Counted from the stretch's first letter, positions 50,221 through 59,788 are shown. The stretch: DNA of 64,000 bases from Martelella lutilitoris (GCF_005924265.1 NZ_VCLB01000007.1:1-64000), one strand, 5' to 3'. Translations and numbers: made by a program. The notes: a model not told the origin generated them from the sequence alone.

Positions 50221-51000
50221 ATGCTGATCGATAGCCATTGCCATCTCGATTTCCCCGACTTTGACGCCGAACGCGACGACCTTGTCGCGCGCGCGAAGCA
50301 TGCCGGCGTCGGGCAGATGGTGACGATTTCAACGCGCGTGAAGAAATTCAACCAGGTCGTTGAAATCGCTGAAAAATATGAGAACGTCTTTTGCTCTGTC
50401 GGCACCCATCCGGCCAATGCAGATGAAGAGCTCGACATCGGTACGGATGATCTGGTTCGCTTGAGCGGCCACCCGAAAGTGGTGGCGATCGGCGAGGCTG
50501 GGCTCGACTACCACTACCAGCCGGAAAAGGCCGAGGCGCAGAAGACCGGGCTGAGACGGCATATCGCGGCCGCGCGCCAGACCGGCCTGCCGCTGGTGAT
50601 CCACAGCCGCGACGCCGATGACGACATGGCCGCGATCCTTCGGCACGAAACGGGCGAGGGCGCGTTTCCCTTCATCCTCCACTGCTTCTCTTCCGGCGCG
50701 GCGCTTGCCAGCACAGGCGTGGAGCTTGGTGGCTATGTGTCCTTTTCCGGCATCCTGACCTTCAAGAAATCCGATGATCTGCGCGCCATTGCCGCCGATG
50801 TGCCGATGGACCGCCTTCTGGTGGAGACCGACGCGCCCTATCTGGCGCCGACGCCTTTCCGCGGCAAGCGCAACGAGCCGTCTTACGTGGTCAACACCGC
50901 ACGGGTTCTCGCCGAGGTCAAGGGCGTCAGCGAGGCCGAGATTGCCGACATCACCACCGAGAACGCGTTCCGCTGCTTCTCGAAGATGACGCGGGTCTGA
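50221..51000 (+). CDS. tatD: TatD-family hydrolase (3'-5' DNase type)
   Basis: TatD proteins are metal-dependent nucleases linked to DNA or RNA quality control. The 259-residue product opens MLIDSHCHLDFPDF with the H-x-H metal site and has AIGEAGLDYHY, PLVIHSRDADDD, FILHCFSSGAALA and LVETDAPYLAP. All expected metal ligands are present. It starts 6 bp after metG. Confidence 0.93.
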   Translation: MLIDSHCHLDFPDFDAERDDLVARAKHAGVGQMVTISTRVKKFNQVVEIAEKYENVFCSVGTHPANADEELDIGTDDLVRLSGHPKVVAIGEAGLDYHYQPEKAEAQKTGLRRHIAAARQTGLPLVIHSRDADDDMAAILRHETGEGAFPFILHCFSSGAALASTGVELGGYVSFSGILTFKKSDDLRAIAADVPMDRLLVETDAPYLAPTPFRGKRNEPSYVVNTARVLAEVKGVSEAEIADITTENAFRCFSKMTRV

Positions 51001-51002
51001 CC

Positions 51003-51830
51003 TTGGTCTACCGCCGCCGCTTCACCATTCTGGGCTGTGCTTCCTCGCCCGGCGTGCCGCGCATCACCGGCGACTGGGGCGCCTGCGATATGGCAAACCC
51101 AAGAAACCGCCGCACGCGCACGGCCTTTCTCGTCGAGCAGTTCGCCCCCGATGGCGGCGTGACGACGGTGGTGATCGACACCGGGCCGGATTTCCGCGAG
51201 CAGATGGTGCGCGCCGGCGTGAAACGCATCGATGCGGTGCTGTTTACCCACGCCCATGCCGATCACATCCACGGGATCGATGATATTCGCGGCTATTTTC
51301 ATGCCCAGCGCCAGCGCATCCCCGTCTATGCCGATGAGGCGACGATGGCGCGCATTCTGGAAGGCTTTGCCTATTGCCTGGAGACGCCGAAAGGCAGCGC
51401 CTATCCGCCGATCGCGCGCGCTAATGTTATCGAGGATTTTGAAAATGCCGTCGAGATCGACGGGGCGGGGGGCAGGATGCGGTTCATGCCGCACCGCCAG
51501 CAGCATGGCGACATCATCTCGCTCGGCTACCGGCTGGGGAATGTCGCCTATTGCACGGATGTCAGCGATTTTCCTCCCGATTCGGCCGAAAAGCTACGCG
51601 ATCTCGAGCTTCTGGTGATCGATGCCCTGCAATATCATCCGCATCCGAGCCATCTTTCTCTCGGTCAGGCGCTGTCCTGGATCGAACGCCTTGGCGCGCG
51701 TCGGGCTATCCTCACGCATATGCATATTCCGCTCGACTACGCCACGGTCGCAGGCGAAACGCCGGACCATGTGGAGCCTGCCTTCGACGGGCTGAGCGTT
51801 ACTTTCGACGTCGACGACAACGCGATCTGA
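51003..51830 (+). CDS. MBL-fold metallohydrolase (PhnP-like)
   Basis: The 275-residue product has the metallo-beta-lactamase signature HAHADHIHGIDDIR, VVIDTGPDFREQM, a C-terminal ILTHMHIPLDY and YCTDVSDFP. Its organisation resembles PhnP-type cyclic phosphodiesterases. Because it regularly follows tatD in rhizobia, a role in nucleic acid or nucleotide clean-up is likely, but the substrate is not known. The start is a TTG at 51003, two bases after the tatD stop. Confidence 0.85.
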   Translation: MVYRRRFTILGCASSPGVPRITGDWGACDMANPRNRRTRTAFLVEQFAPDGGVTTVVIDTGPDFREQMVRAGVKRIDAVLFTHAHADHIHGIDDIRGYFHAQRQRIPVYADEATMARILEGFAYCLETPKGSAYPPIARANVIEDFENAVEIDGAGGRMRFMPHRQQHGDIISLGYRLGNVAYCTDVSDFPPDSAEKLRDLELLVIDALQYHPHPSHLSLGQALSWIERLGARRAILTHMHIPLDYATVAGETPDHVEPAFDGLSVTFDVDDNAI

Positions 51831-52127
51831 AATCCGGATTGAAGCAAAAGACTTTAATTGAACGTCGCGCGTAATTCGTCGCGGCGCGCCTGTATTTCCT
51901 GTGCCAAATGCGTGTTCTTGCAGCCTAAAATGCCTACGACGAAAGTCTGTCAACCCCAGAAAAAGGCAAATCCCTGTTGAAATTCGGGGCGATTTCTGCC
52001 CATTCTTTGTCCGATTGGAAAATTTGAGGTTGATTTAGGCAGCGCGAATTGCAGTATGAAGCCGGATTGCTTGAGAAGGCCCGCACAAGAATGGGGCCCG
52101 CAAGGTCCACAATGACAAGGGGACAAA
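51831..52127. promoter_or_regulatory. Intergenic region upstream of the ABC transporter operon
   Basis: About 300 bp without a gene. It includes an AT-rich part around 51840-52040 and should hold the promoter of the transporter genes. I see no recognisable riboswitch or strong hairpin. Confidence 0.4.
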
Positions 52128-53222
52128 ATGGCTGAAAACCGGGGTGCTTCGGTTAAGTACGATAATGTTCAAAAAAGTTATGATGGCGAAAGCCTCGTTG
52201 TTAAGAAATTAAATCTGGATATTCCGCCGGGCGAATTTTTGACCATGCTCGGCCCTTCCGGCTCGGGCAAGACGACCTGTCTGATGATGCTTGCCGGCTT
52301 TGAACCTGCCACCTATGGCGAAATCTTTCTCAACGAGAAGCCCATCAATAACGTGCCGCCGCACAAGCGCGGCATCGGCATGGTTTTCCAGAACTACGCT
52401 TTGTTCCCGCACATGTCGGTTGCCGAGAACCTTGCCTTTCCGCTGCAGCTTCGCAACATGGGCAAGGCCGAGCAGGAAGAGAAGGTCAAGCGCGCGCTCG
52501 ACATGGTGCAGCTTGGCAATTTTGGCGCTCGCCGTCCGGCGCAGCTTTCCGGCGGCCAGCAGCAGCGCGTGGCTGTGGCGCGCGCCCTGGTATTCGATCC
52601 CGATCTGGTGTTGATGGACGAACCGCTCGGCGCGCTCGACAAGCAGCTGCGCGAGCAGATGCAGTACGAGATCAAGCACATCCACGAGCAGCTCGGCGTC
52701 ACCGTCGTCTACGTGACGCATGACCAGACCGAGGCGCTGACCATGTCCGATCGCGTCGCCGTTTTCAACGATGGCGTGGTGCAGCAGTTGTCCGAGCCGT
52801 CCATGCTTTATGAGGACCCGAAGAATTCGTTCGTCGCCCAGTTCATCGGCGAGAACAACAAGCTGAGCGGCACGGTGACCGAAATTCGCGGCAGCGAATG
52901 CTCCGTCAAGCTCGATGACGGCACGATGATCGTTGCCGACAAGGTGAATGTCGACAATGTCGGCGATCGCACAACCATTTCGCTCCGGCCGGAGCGTGTC
53001 GAAATCGTTCCCACCGATGATCATGCCAACACCATTACCGGCACGATCGAGGAACTGATCTATCTTGGCGACCATATCCGCGTGCGCATGAATGTGTGCG
53101 GAAACGACGAGTTCGTCGTCAAGGTTCGAAATCGCGGCGAACGCTGGGATCTCCACGAAGGCAAGCAGCAGACGATCGGCTTTGCCGCCGGCGACTGCAA
53201 GGCTCTTGATCCCGTCGCGTAA
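52128..53222 (+). CDS. ABC transporter ATP-binding protein, polyamine type (PotA-like)
   Basis: The 364-residue ATPase has Walker A GPSGSGKTTCLM (about 43), a Q-loop in MVFQNYALFPHMSV, the signature LSGGQQQRVAVARAL, Walker B LVLMDEPLGALD and the H-loop VTHDQTEALTMSD. A C-terminal TOBE domain (LSGTVTEIRGSECSVKLDDG) is typical of the PotA/FbpC subgroup. With the neighbouring binding protein and two permeases it forms a complete importer, probably for polyamines such as putrescine or spermidine, or a related cation. The substrate is inferred from family. Confidence 0.9.
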   Translation: MAENRGASVKYDNVQKSYDGESLVVKKLNLDIPPGEFLTMLGPSGSGKTTCLMMLAGFEPATYGEIFLNEKPINNVPPHKRGIGMVFQNYALFPHMSVAENLAFPLQLRNMGKAEQEEKVKRALDMVQLGNFGARRPAQLSGGQQQRVAVARALVFDPDLVLMDEPLGALDKQLREQMQYEIKHIHEQLGVTVVYVTHDQTEALTMSDRVAVFNDGVVQQLSEPSMLYEDPKNSFVAQFIGENNKLSGTVTEIRGSECSVKLDDGTMIVADKVNVDNVGDRTTISLRPERVEIVPTDDHANTITGTIEELIYLGDHIRVRMNVCGNDEFVVKVRNRGERWDLHEGKQQTIGFAAGDCKALDPVA

Positions 53223-53312
53223 CAGCAACTGCCGGTCCCCTTGATCGGCGGTTCTCCAAAATCCGGACTTTGAAGGTCCGACCAATTATCTCGAAGAAGG
53301 GGAAGAAAGACT

Positions 53313-54413
53313 ATGAAATCCAAGTCTATTATTCTTGCACTGGCGGCAACGCTCGCCACGTCGACGGCAGCTTATGCCGAACAGATGACCATCGTTTCGT
53401 GGGGCGGCGCCTACCAGGATTCGCAGAAGAACGCCTACACGGATCCCTACATGGAAATGAATCCGGATATTGAAGTTGTCTGGGACGAATCCTCGAATGA
53501 GGCCGTGGCCAAGCTGCGCGCCATGAACGAGGCCGGCAATGTGACCTGGGATCTGGTCGACGTCGTCGCCGCTGACGCCATGCGTCTTTGCGACGAGGGT
53601 CTTGCCATGGAATATGACCCGGACGAGCTTCTGGCCGATGCGCCCGACGGCACGCCGGCTTCGGAAGACTTCGGCGACCTGATCGTCTCCGACTGCTTCA
53701 TTCCGCAGATCGTCTATTCGACGACCGCCGCCTACCGTCCGGACCTGCTGCCGGAAGGCGCGCCAGAGCCGGAATCCATCTGCGCCATGTTCGACACCGA
53801 GACCTATCCGGGCAAGCGTTCGCTCGAAAAGCGTCCGATCAACAACATGGAATGGGCCCTGATCTGCGACGGCGTTGCCAAGGAAGACGTCTATGACGTT
53901 CTGGAAACGGAAGAGGGTCAGGACCGCGCCTTTGCCAAGCTCGACACCATCAAGGACGATGTGATCTGGTGGTCGGCTGCTGCCGAGCCGCCGCAGCTTC
54001 TCGCCGATGGCGAGATCGTCATGGGGTCGTCCTATAATGGCCGCTGGTTCTCGGCGATCGTCGAAGAGGATCAGCCCTTCAAGATGCTGTGGGACGCGCA
54101 GGTGTTTGACCTTGACGGCTGGATCATTCCGGCAGGTCTGCCGGAAGACCGTCTCGCCATGGTCAAGGATTTCGTCAGGTTCGCCACCGACACCCAGCGT
54201 CTGGCCGATCAGGCTGCCTACATCTCCTACGGCCCGGCGCGCAACTCCTCGGCTCCGCTCGTCGGCAAGCATGCCGAACTCGGCGTCGACATGGGGCCGC
54301 ACATGCCGACCGCTCCGGAGAATTCGAAGAACGTCTTCGTCTACAACTACGAATGGTGGGCTGACTACCGCGATGACCTGGACGCCAAGTTCCAGGCCTG
54401 GCTGGTACAGTAA
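53313..54413 (+). CDS. Periplasmic substrate-binding protein, polyamine type (PotD-like)
   Basis: The 366-residue product has a Sec signal peptide (MKSKSIILALAATLATSTAA, cleavage after AYA). The mature part begins EQMTIVSWGGAYQDSQKNAY, characteristic of the PotD/PotF-type family, followed by NVTWDLVDVVAADAMRLCDE. The domain-2 part contains MGSSYNGRWFSAIVEE and FDLDGWIIPAGLP. It captures the ligand for the importer encoded by its neighbours. Confidence 0.9.
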   Translation: MKSKSIILALAATLATSTAAYAEQMTIVSWGGAYQDSQKNAYTDPYMEMNPDIEVVWDESSNEAVAKLRAMNEAGNVTWDLVDVVAADAMRLCDEGLAMEYDPDELLADAPDGTPASEDFGDLIVSDCFIPQIVYSTTAAYRPDLLPEGAPEPESICAMFDTETYPGKRSLEKRPINNMEWALICDGVAKEDVYDVLETEEGQDRAFAKLDTIKDDVIWWSAAAEPPQLLADGEIVMGSSYNGRWFSAIVEEDQPFKMLWDAQVFDLDGWIIPAGLPEDRLAMVKDFVRFATDTQRLADQAAYISYGPARNSSAPLVGKHAELGVDMGPHMPTAPENSKNVFVYNYEWWADYRDDLDAKFQAWLVQ

Positions 54414-54436
54414 GAGCCATTTGCTCTGACGAGAGC

Positions 54437-54464
54437 GCGGAAGGGCCGGCTGCGGCCCTTCCGC
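54437..54464. terminator. Strong hairpin between binding-protein and permease genes
   Basis: GCGGAAGGGCC (54437-54447) pairs perfectly with GGCCCTTCCGC (54454-54464). There is no T tract. Hairpins in this position of ABC operons often stabilise the binding-protein transcript or partly stop transcription so that permeases are made at lower level. Confidence 0.55.
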
Positions 54465-54539
54465 ACCACGCATACCAAGGCCGCGACAGACGGTCGAGCA
54501 TGATGGCCAAAGGCCGAACCAGCAATAGAAGCGGGGACC

Positions 54540-56189
54540 ATGAGCGACACGACCTCCAACACGGCGGAGAAGCTGACGACCTCCGACGGCAAGCCGCTGA
54601 AGGCAAGCCTTGCAAAGGCGCTGAGACGCCAGAAGATGCGCGCGCTGCTTCTGATCGCGCCGCTCCTGCTTTTCGTGCTGATTTCCTTTGCCGCGCCGAT
54701 TGTCGACATGCTTTTCCGCTCGGTGCAGAACGAGATCGTTCCCGAAACCCTGCCGCGCACGGTGACAGCGCTGGAAAGCTGGGACCCGGCTTCCGATCAG
54801 CTGCCTGATGAATTCGTGTTCGCCGCGCTGCGTGACGACCTGATCATTGCCGCCGAGCGCAAGCAGCACACCCGTCTTGGCTCACGGCTGAACTATGAAA
54901 TGACCGGCATGTCGAGCCTGTTCCGCAAGACCGGGCGCCGTGTTGACGATTTCGGCGAGATCTTTACCGAACAGTTTGAGGACCTGAACGAGACCTGGGT
55001 CGAGCCCGCCACATGGGTTTCCCTTATGGCATCGGAAGACTGGATCTCGGCGCAGGCGGAATGGGCCGCTGCAGGCGATGACGATGTCGCCGAACCCGCA
55101 TTCGAGGTTTCCGAGGCGGCAAAGGAAGCGCTGCCGCGCACGGCGGAAATCTATGCCGGCTTCGCCGATGTCATCCAGACGGAAGATAATGACAGCCCGA
55201 CCGAGGAAGAGCCATGGAATCCGGTCTATGCGGCGCTTTATGACGACCTGATCGCCAATCCAGATGCCGCTGCCGACTATTCCGGTGCGACGGCCGAGCT
55301 GCTTTCGACGGCTGCCGCAGCGGTTCCCGAATTCGAAGCCACCACCGCGCGCGAGGAATTCATCGACGCCGATGAGGACTGGGGCTCGCTGGATGTCTGG
55401 CAGACGCTTTATCGATTCAAGGGCGCTTACACCGCCGGCTACTATCTGGCCGCGCTTGACGCCCAGATGACGGCCGACGGGATTGAAATGGTGCCCGAGG
55501 ATCAGCGCATCTATCTACTCCTGTTCATGCGCACGCTGGTCTTGAGCGTGGTCATCACATTCTCCTGCCTCATTCTCGGCTATCCGGTCGCCTTCCTGCT
55601 TTCGCATTTGCCGCTGCGCTCTGCCAACCTGTTGATGATCCTCGTGCTTCTGCCGTTCTGGACATCGCTTCTGGTGCGCACCTCGGCGTGGAAGGTTCTG
55701 TTGCAGCAGCAGGGCGTCATCAATGATATCCTTGTTTATATAGGCCTCGTCTCCGATAGCGGACGGCTTGCGCTGATCAACAATGCGACGGGCACGGTCA
55801 TCGCCATGACCCATATTCTGCTGCCCTTCATGATCCTGCCGCTGTATTCGGTGATGAAGACGATTTCGCCGTCCTATGTGCGCGCGGCGAAAAGCCTGGG
55901 CGCGACCGACTGGACGGCCTTCTGGCGGATCTATTTCCCGCAGACCGTGCCCGGCATCGGCGCCGGCGCCGTTCTCGTCTTCATCCTGTCGATCGGCTAC
56001 TACATCACGCCTGAACTTGTTGGCGGCACGTCCGGTATCTTCATCTCCAACCGGATCGCCTACCATATCTCGAGTTCTCTCAACTGGGGCCTGGCGGCCG
56101 CGCTCGGCACGCTGCTTCTGGTCGTGGTGCTGCTCTGCTTCGTCATCTACGACAAGCTCGTCGGCATCGACAATGTGAAGCTCGGATAG
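54540..56189 (+). CDS. ABC transporter permease, PotB-like, with large extra N-terminal region
   Basis: The 549-residue protein has a first membrane helix (RALLLIAPLLLFVLISFAAP, about 36-55). About 265 polar, acidic residues follow, then a normal MetI-type permease core from about 320 (TLVLSVVITFSCLILGYPVA and LLMILVLLPFWTSLLVRTSA). The EAA loop is SYVRAAKSLGATDWTAFWRI. Typical PotB permeases are about 300 residues and lack the insertion, which would lie in the periplasm and could interact with the binding protein. The start at 54540 follows a GGGGACC segment. Confidence 0.88.
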   Translation: MSDTTSNTAEKLTTSDGKPLKASLAKALRRQKMRALLLIAPLLLFVLISFAAPIVDMLFRSVQNEIVPETLPRTVTALESWDPASDQLPDEFVFAALRDDLIIAAERKQHTRLGSRLNYEMTGMSSLFRKTGRRVDDFGEIFTEQFEDLNETWVEPATWVSLMASEDWISAQAEWAAAGDDDVAEPAFEVSEAAKEALPRTAEIYAGFADVIQTEDNDSPTEEEPWNPVYAALYDDLIANPDAAADYSGATAELLSTAAAAVPEFEATTAREEFIDADEDWGSLDVWQTLYRFKGAYTAGYYLAALDAQMTADGIEMVPEDQRIYLLLFMRTLVLSVVITFSCLILGYPVAFLLSHLPLRSANLLMILVLLPFWTSLLVRTSAWKVLLQQQGVINDILVYIGLVSDSGRLALINNATGTVIAMTHILLPFMILPLYSVMKTISPSYVRAAKSLGATDWTAFWRIYFPQTVPGIGAGAVLVFILSIGYYITPELVGGTSGIFISNRIAYHISSSLNWGLAAALGTLLLVVVLLCFVIYDKLVGIDNVKLG

Positions 56190-56199
56190 GAGAAGGACC

Positions 56200-57054
56200 A
56201 TGGCCAAACTGCCCCCATACATGACCACCGGCCAGCGCGTCTGGCACTACGGCTTCCGGGTGATCTGCGGACTGATCTTCTTCTTCCTGATCTTTCCGAT
56301 CCTGGTGATCATTCCGCTCAGCTTCAACGCGACGGACTTCTTCACCTTCACGCCGGAAATGCTGTCCTTCGATCCCGCCGGCTACTCGTTCAAGCACTAT
56401 CAGGATTTCTTCACCAATCCCGACTGGCAGCAGGCGCTGAGAAACTCCGTGATGATCGCGCCGGCCGCGACGCTTCTGGCCACCGGCTTCGGCACGCTCG
56501 CCGCCATCGGTCTGTCACAGAGCCATGTGCCCTATCGCGGGGCCATCATGGCGATCCTGATCTCGCCGATGATCGTGCCGCTGATCATCTCGGCCGCCGG
56601 CATGTATTTCTTCTATTCGCGCCTTGGCATTCAGGGCACCTATTGGGGCGTCGTTCTGGCGCATGCCGTGCTCGGCACGCCCTTCGTCATCATCACGGTG
56701 ACGGCGACGCTGGTCGGCTTCGACCGTTCGCTGGAACGGGCGGCGGCGAGCCTCGGGGCCAATCCGGTCACCACCTTCTTCAAGGTGCAGATGCCGCTGA
56801 TCCTGCCCGGCGTGATCTCCGGCGCGCTGTTTGCCTTCATCACCTCGTTTGACGAGGTGGTCGTCGTGCTGTTCGTCGGCTCCGCTTCGCAGAAGACGCT
56901 GCCGTGGCAGATGTTCACCGGGTTGCGCGAACAGATTTCGCCGACGATCCTGGCTGTCGCCTCGATCCTGGTAACAATCTCGATCATCCTGCTGACGGTG
57001 CTTGAGCTGCTGCGCCGCCGTTCGGAAAAACAGCGCGGCCTTTCTCCGGGCTAG
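56200..57054 (+). CDS. ABC transporter permease, PotC-like
   Basis: The 284-residue protein has six expected membrane segments and the EAA loop SLERAAASLGANPVTTFFKV, followed by QMPLILPGVISGALFAFITS and FDEVVVVLFVGSASQKTLPW. These features are standard for the PotC/second permease of polyamine-type importers. It starts 10 bp after the first permease gene with GGAGAAGG upstream. It ends the operon at the palindromic repeat. Confidence 0.92.
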   Translation: MAKLPPYMTTGQRVWHYGFRVICGLIFFFLIFPILVIIPLSFNATDFFTFTPEMLSFDPAGYSFKHYQDFFTNPDWQQALRNSVMIAPAATLLATGFGTLAAIGLSQSHVPYRGAIMAILISPMIVPLIISAAGMYFFYSRLGIQGTYWGVVLAHAVLGTPFVIITVTATLVGFDRSLERAAASLGANPVTTFFKVQMPLILPGVISGALFAFITSFDEVVVVLFVGSASQKTLPWQMFTGLREQISPTILAVASILVTISIILLTVLELLRRRSEKQRGLSPG

Positions 57055-57055
57055 G

Positions 57056-57099
57056 GCATCGGCCCGAAAATCGGAATCGATTTTCGGAAAGCACGATGC
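57056..57099. repeat. Rhizobial-type palindromic intergenic repeat
   Basis: Outer arms GCATCG and CGATGC (57056-57061, 57094-57099) enclose inner arms CGAAAATCG and CGATTTTCG (57065-57073, 57078-57086). Nested palindromes of this composition are common between genes in rhizobial genomes. It may also act as the terminator of the transporter operon. Confidence 0.6.
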
Positions 57100-57189
57100 G
57101 TGGATTCAATAGGATGGAGCTTCCAAAGGCAATCCGTCCTGACGCGCCCTCCGTAGAGATGTGTGAACCGCATTTTTCCGGAGGGCGAC

Positions 57190-58032
57190 GTGTCTTTATC
57201 ACTGCTGATTTTCGTTTTCATCGGGCTTTGCCTCGGCATGACCGTTGCCTGGGCCGTTCAGAGGCTGACCGGTAACAGCGGCTGGATCGATACGATCTGG
57301 GCCGCCGTTACCGGCCTTGGCGGGCTCTCGGTGATCGTCTTTTCGGAGAGCGGCAATCCGGCGCGCAAGTGGCTCGCCGGCGTTCTCGTCGGGCTCTGGG
57401 CCCTGCGGCTTGCCGGCCACATCGCCACGCGCAGCGCCGGCAAGAAGGATGACCCGCGCTATGCCGCGCTGATTGAGGAATGGGGTCATAGAGCCGGGCC
57501 GCGACTGCTGTGGTTCCTGCAGATCCAGGCCTTCGCGGCCTTTGTCCTGGCGCTGTCGATCTATGGCGCAATCCTCAACCCGGCGCCCTTTCCCGGCATT
57601 CTCGACGGACTGGCCCTCGTCGTGGCCTTGATCGCGATCGCGGGCGAGGGAACAGCCGACTGGCAGCTTTCACAGTTCAAGCGCCGAAGCCCGGAGGGCA
57701 AGACGGTCTGCGATATCGGCCTGTGGGGCTATTCGCGTCATCCGAACTATTTCTTCGAATGGACCTGGTGGTGCGCCTGGCCGCTTCTGGCGCTTGCCGG
57801 CTTTCAGTCGATCCTGCCGTTCATCCTGTCGCTTCTTGCGCCGCTGATGATGTATTGGCTGCTCAATCATGTTTCCGGCATTCCCTATCTGGAAAAACAC
57901 ATGGAGAGCTCGCGCGGGGAGGCCTTCAAGGCTTATCAGAAACGCGTCAACGCCTTCTTTCCCTGGTTTCCAGACGACCGAAAATCCAGCCTTGGCAAGG
58001 GTTTGAACAAGTCCAATGACGTCAATTCCTAA
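57190..58032 (+). CDS. DUF1295 membrane protein (steroid 5-alpha-reductase-like family)
   Basis: The 280-residue protein has about seven membrane segments and the conserved C-terminal region KTVCDIGLWGYSRHPNYFFE, WWCAW, and YLEKHMESSRGEAFKAYQKR. The R-H-P-N-Y motif is diagnostic of DUF1295 and the related methyltransferase or reductase families. The GTG at 57190 has GGAGG just upstream; the ATG at 57163 lacks one. The gene overlaps the next by 17 bp and converges on the cfa-type operon. The substrate is presumably a membrane lipid. Confidence 0.85.
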   Translation: MSLSLLIFVFIGLCLGMTVAWAVQRLTGNSGWIDTIWAAVTGLGGLSVIVFSESGNPARKWLAGVLVGLWALRLAGHIATRSAGKKDDPRYAALIEEWGHRAGPRLLWFLQIQAFAAFVLALSIYGAILNPAPFPGILDGLALVVALIAIAGEGTADWQLSQFKRRSPEGKTVCDIGLWGYSRHPNYFFEWTWWCAWPLLALAGFQSILPFILSLLAPLMMYWLLNHVSGIPYLEKHMESSRGEAFKAYQKRVNAFFPWFPDDRKSSLGKGLNKSNDVNS

Positions 58033-58567
58033 GCCCGGTCGGGAAGGAGCCCGACGCGCTGATCCGTTGACGAGCGCGGCCGGCGCAACGGCCCTGGTGC
58101 TGGCGCTCAACAAACCGGTCTATCCGCTCTATGTCTGGTTCCTGGCCGAAAGCGCGTTTCATCTCTCCCTGCTGACGGCGCTGACCATGCCGCTCTATCT
58201 CGCGGTCTGGCATCTGTCGCGCAGCGGCAAGGGGCGCGCGGCCCGTCTCGGCATGGTGATTGTCGGCATTGTTGACACACTGGCGATCGCGTTGATTCTC
58301 GGCGGAGAAAGCGAGACGCTCGCTTTTCTGTTCGCATGCCTGATGCTGGCCGGACTTTCCTTCTATCGCTCGGAAGTCTGGCTTTCGCGCGGGCTTGTCG
58401 CGGCGATCTTTGTCCTTTTTGTCGCGCTTGAGGGGCGCATCGGAGCGCCGCTGATGCCGGTTGAAGAAGACGACATGCGGAGCCTCGCCTTCCTCAACGT
58501 CACGGGAGCGGCTGCCCTTGCAGCCTTCATCATGCTGCGCTTCCCGAGGGCGGAGCGGCCGGACTGA
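58016..58567 (+). CDS. Hypothetical membrane protein (183 aa)
   Basis: Several hydrophobic segments (LYVWFLAESAFHLSLLTALT, LGMVIVGIVDTLAIALILGG, LAFLFACLMLAGLSF, LVAAIFVLFVALEG, AAALAAFIMLRF) indicate five or six membrane helices. No family is recognised by me. It overlaps the DUF1295 gene and ends 3 bp before the stop of the convergent cfa-type gene. It may belong to the same lipid-modification group. Confidence 0.65.
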   Translation: MTSIPKPGREGARRADPLTSAAGATALVLALNKPVYPLYVWFLAESAFHLSLLTALTMPLYLAVWHLSRSGKGRAARLGMVIVGIVDTLAIALILGGESETLAFLFACLMLAGLSFYRSEVWLSRGLVAAIFVLFVALEGRIGAPLMPVEEDDMRSLAFLNVTGAAALAAFIMLRFPRAERPD

Positions 58568-58570
58568 CCG

Positions 58571-59788
58571 TCAGATCGCCGGCTTCATCAGGTGGAACTG
58601 CGCGACATCGATCCGCCCGGCGCTAAAGCCGGAGGCGCAGTAGTTGAGATAATAGCGCCACATCCGACGGAAGCGCTCGTCGAAGCCGAGCGGGTGGATC
58701 GCCTCCCATTCCGACAGGAACCGCTTCTCCCACTCCAGCAGCGTGCGCGCGTAATCATTGCCGAAGGAAAACAGGTCCTTCACCGCCAGGCCGGCGCTCG
58801 ACGCGCCCTTGCGGAAGGTTTCGATGGAAGGCAGCATGCCGCCCGGAAAGATGAAATGCTGGATGAAGTCCGGATTGCTGCGGTAATCGTCGAGGCGGTG
58901 ATGTTCGATCGCGATCGACTGGATAACGGCCGTGCCGCCGGGCGCCAGCCGCTGATTGACCGTCTCGAAGAAGACAGGCCAGTTTTCCTCGCCGACGGCT
59001 TCGAACATCTCGATCGAGACGATCTTGTCAAACGTGCCGCGGCAATCCCGGTAATCCTCGAGCCGAATGTCGGTCTGAGCGGCAAGGCCATTGTCGGCAA
59101 GCCGCTTGCGGGCGAATTTTGCCTGCTCCTGCGAAAGCGTCAGGCCGGTAACGTGGCAGCCGGTGGTTCTGGCCGCATGCTCGGCAAAGCCGCCCCAGCC
59201 GCAGCCGATCTCCAGGATCCGGTCTTGCGGCCCTACCTGGAGACAGGCGAGGATGCGGTCGTATTTCGCCGTCTGCGCTTCCGGCAGGGAGCGTTCGCGG
59301 CCTTCGTAGAGCGCGCTCGAATAGGTCATCGTCTCGTCGAGCCAAAGCTTGTAGAAGGCGTTGCCGAGGTCATAGTGGAAGGCGATGTTGCGCTTGCTGC
59401 CCGTTTTTGTATTGGCGCGCAGACGATGGCGCAGGCGGCTCATCTGGGTGAACAGATAGGAAGAGGAAAGCGTCTTCGACAATTCCTCCTCATTGGCGAT
59501 CGCCAGATCGATGACCGCGCCGAGATCCGGCGTGTCCCAGTCGCCGTCGATATAGCAGCGGGCAAAACCGAGGTCGCCCTCGCTCAGCAGCCGGAAGAGC
59601 GGGCGGGCGTTGTTGAGTCGGATTTCCGCAGCAGGGCCTGCCTTGGCTCCGGAGACGTAGGTGCTGCGGCCATGGGGGAAACGGAGCGTCAGAGAGCCTG
59701 TGTTGATCCTGGCGGCCATGCCGGCGATCGGCTTCTGCCACAGTTTCAGGCTCTTTTGCGGTGCGTCCTGCTCATGCATCTCGGTCAT
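58571..59788 (-). CDS. Cyclopropane-fatty-acyl-phospholipid synthase-family methyltransferase
   Basis: The 405-residue enzyme transfers a methyl group from SAM to unsaturated acyl chains. It has AFHYDLGNAFYKLWLDETMT and YSSALYEGRERSLPEAQ, SAM motif I as RILEIGCGWGGFAEHAA, GLTLSQEQAKFARKRL, and FDKIVSIEMFEAVGEENWP. The C-terminal WRYYLNYCASGFSAGRIDVA is typical. Its association with an FAD oxidoreductase, DUF1365 and RpoE-ChrR recalls the Rhodobacter sphaeroides genes for methylated and furan fatty acids, so methylation without cyclopropane formation is possible. The ATG at 59788 lies within the DUF1365 gene end, 17 bp overlap. Confidence 0.9.
   Translation of the reverse strand: MTEMHEQDAPQKSLKLWQKPIAGMAARINTGSLTLRFPHGRSTYVSGAKAGPAAEIRLNNARPLFRLLSEGDLGFARCYIDGDWDTPDLGAVIDLAIANEEELSKTLSSSYLFTQMSRLRHRLRANTKTGSKRNIAFHYDLGNAFYKLWLDETMTYSSALYEGRERSLPEAQTAKYDRILACLQVGPQDRILEIGCGWGGFAEHAARTTGCHVTGLTLSQEQAKFARKRLADNGLAAQTDIRLEDYRDCRGTFDKIVSIEMFEAVGEENWPVFFETVNQRLAPGGTAVIQSIAIEHHRLDDYRSNPDFIQHFIFPGGMLPSIETFRKGASSAGLAVKDLFSFGNDYARTLLEWEKRFLSEWEAIHPLGFDERFRRMWRYYLNYCASGFSAGRIDVAQFHLMKPAI

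Noticed and set aside
53286-54869. 527-codon minus-strand open frame opposite the substrate-binding protein
   Set aside because: Antisense shadow of a gene with a signal peptide and conserved binding-protein motifs.
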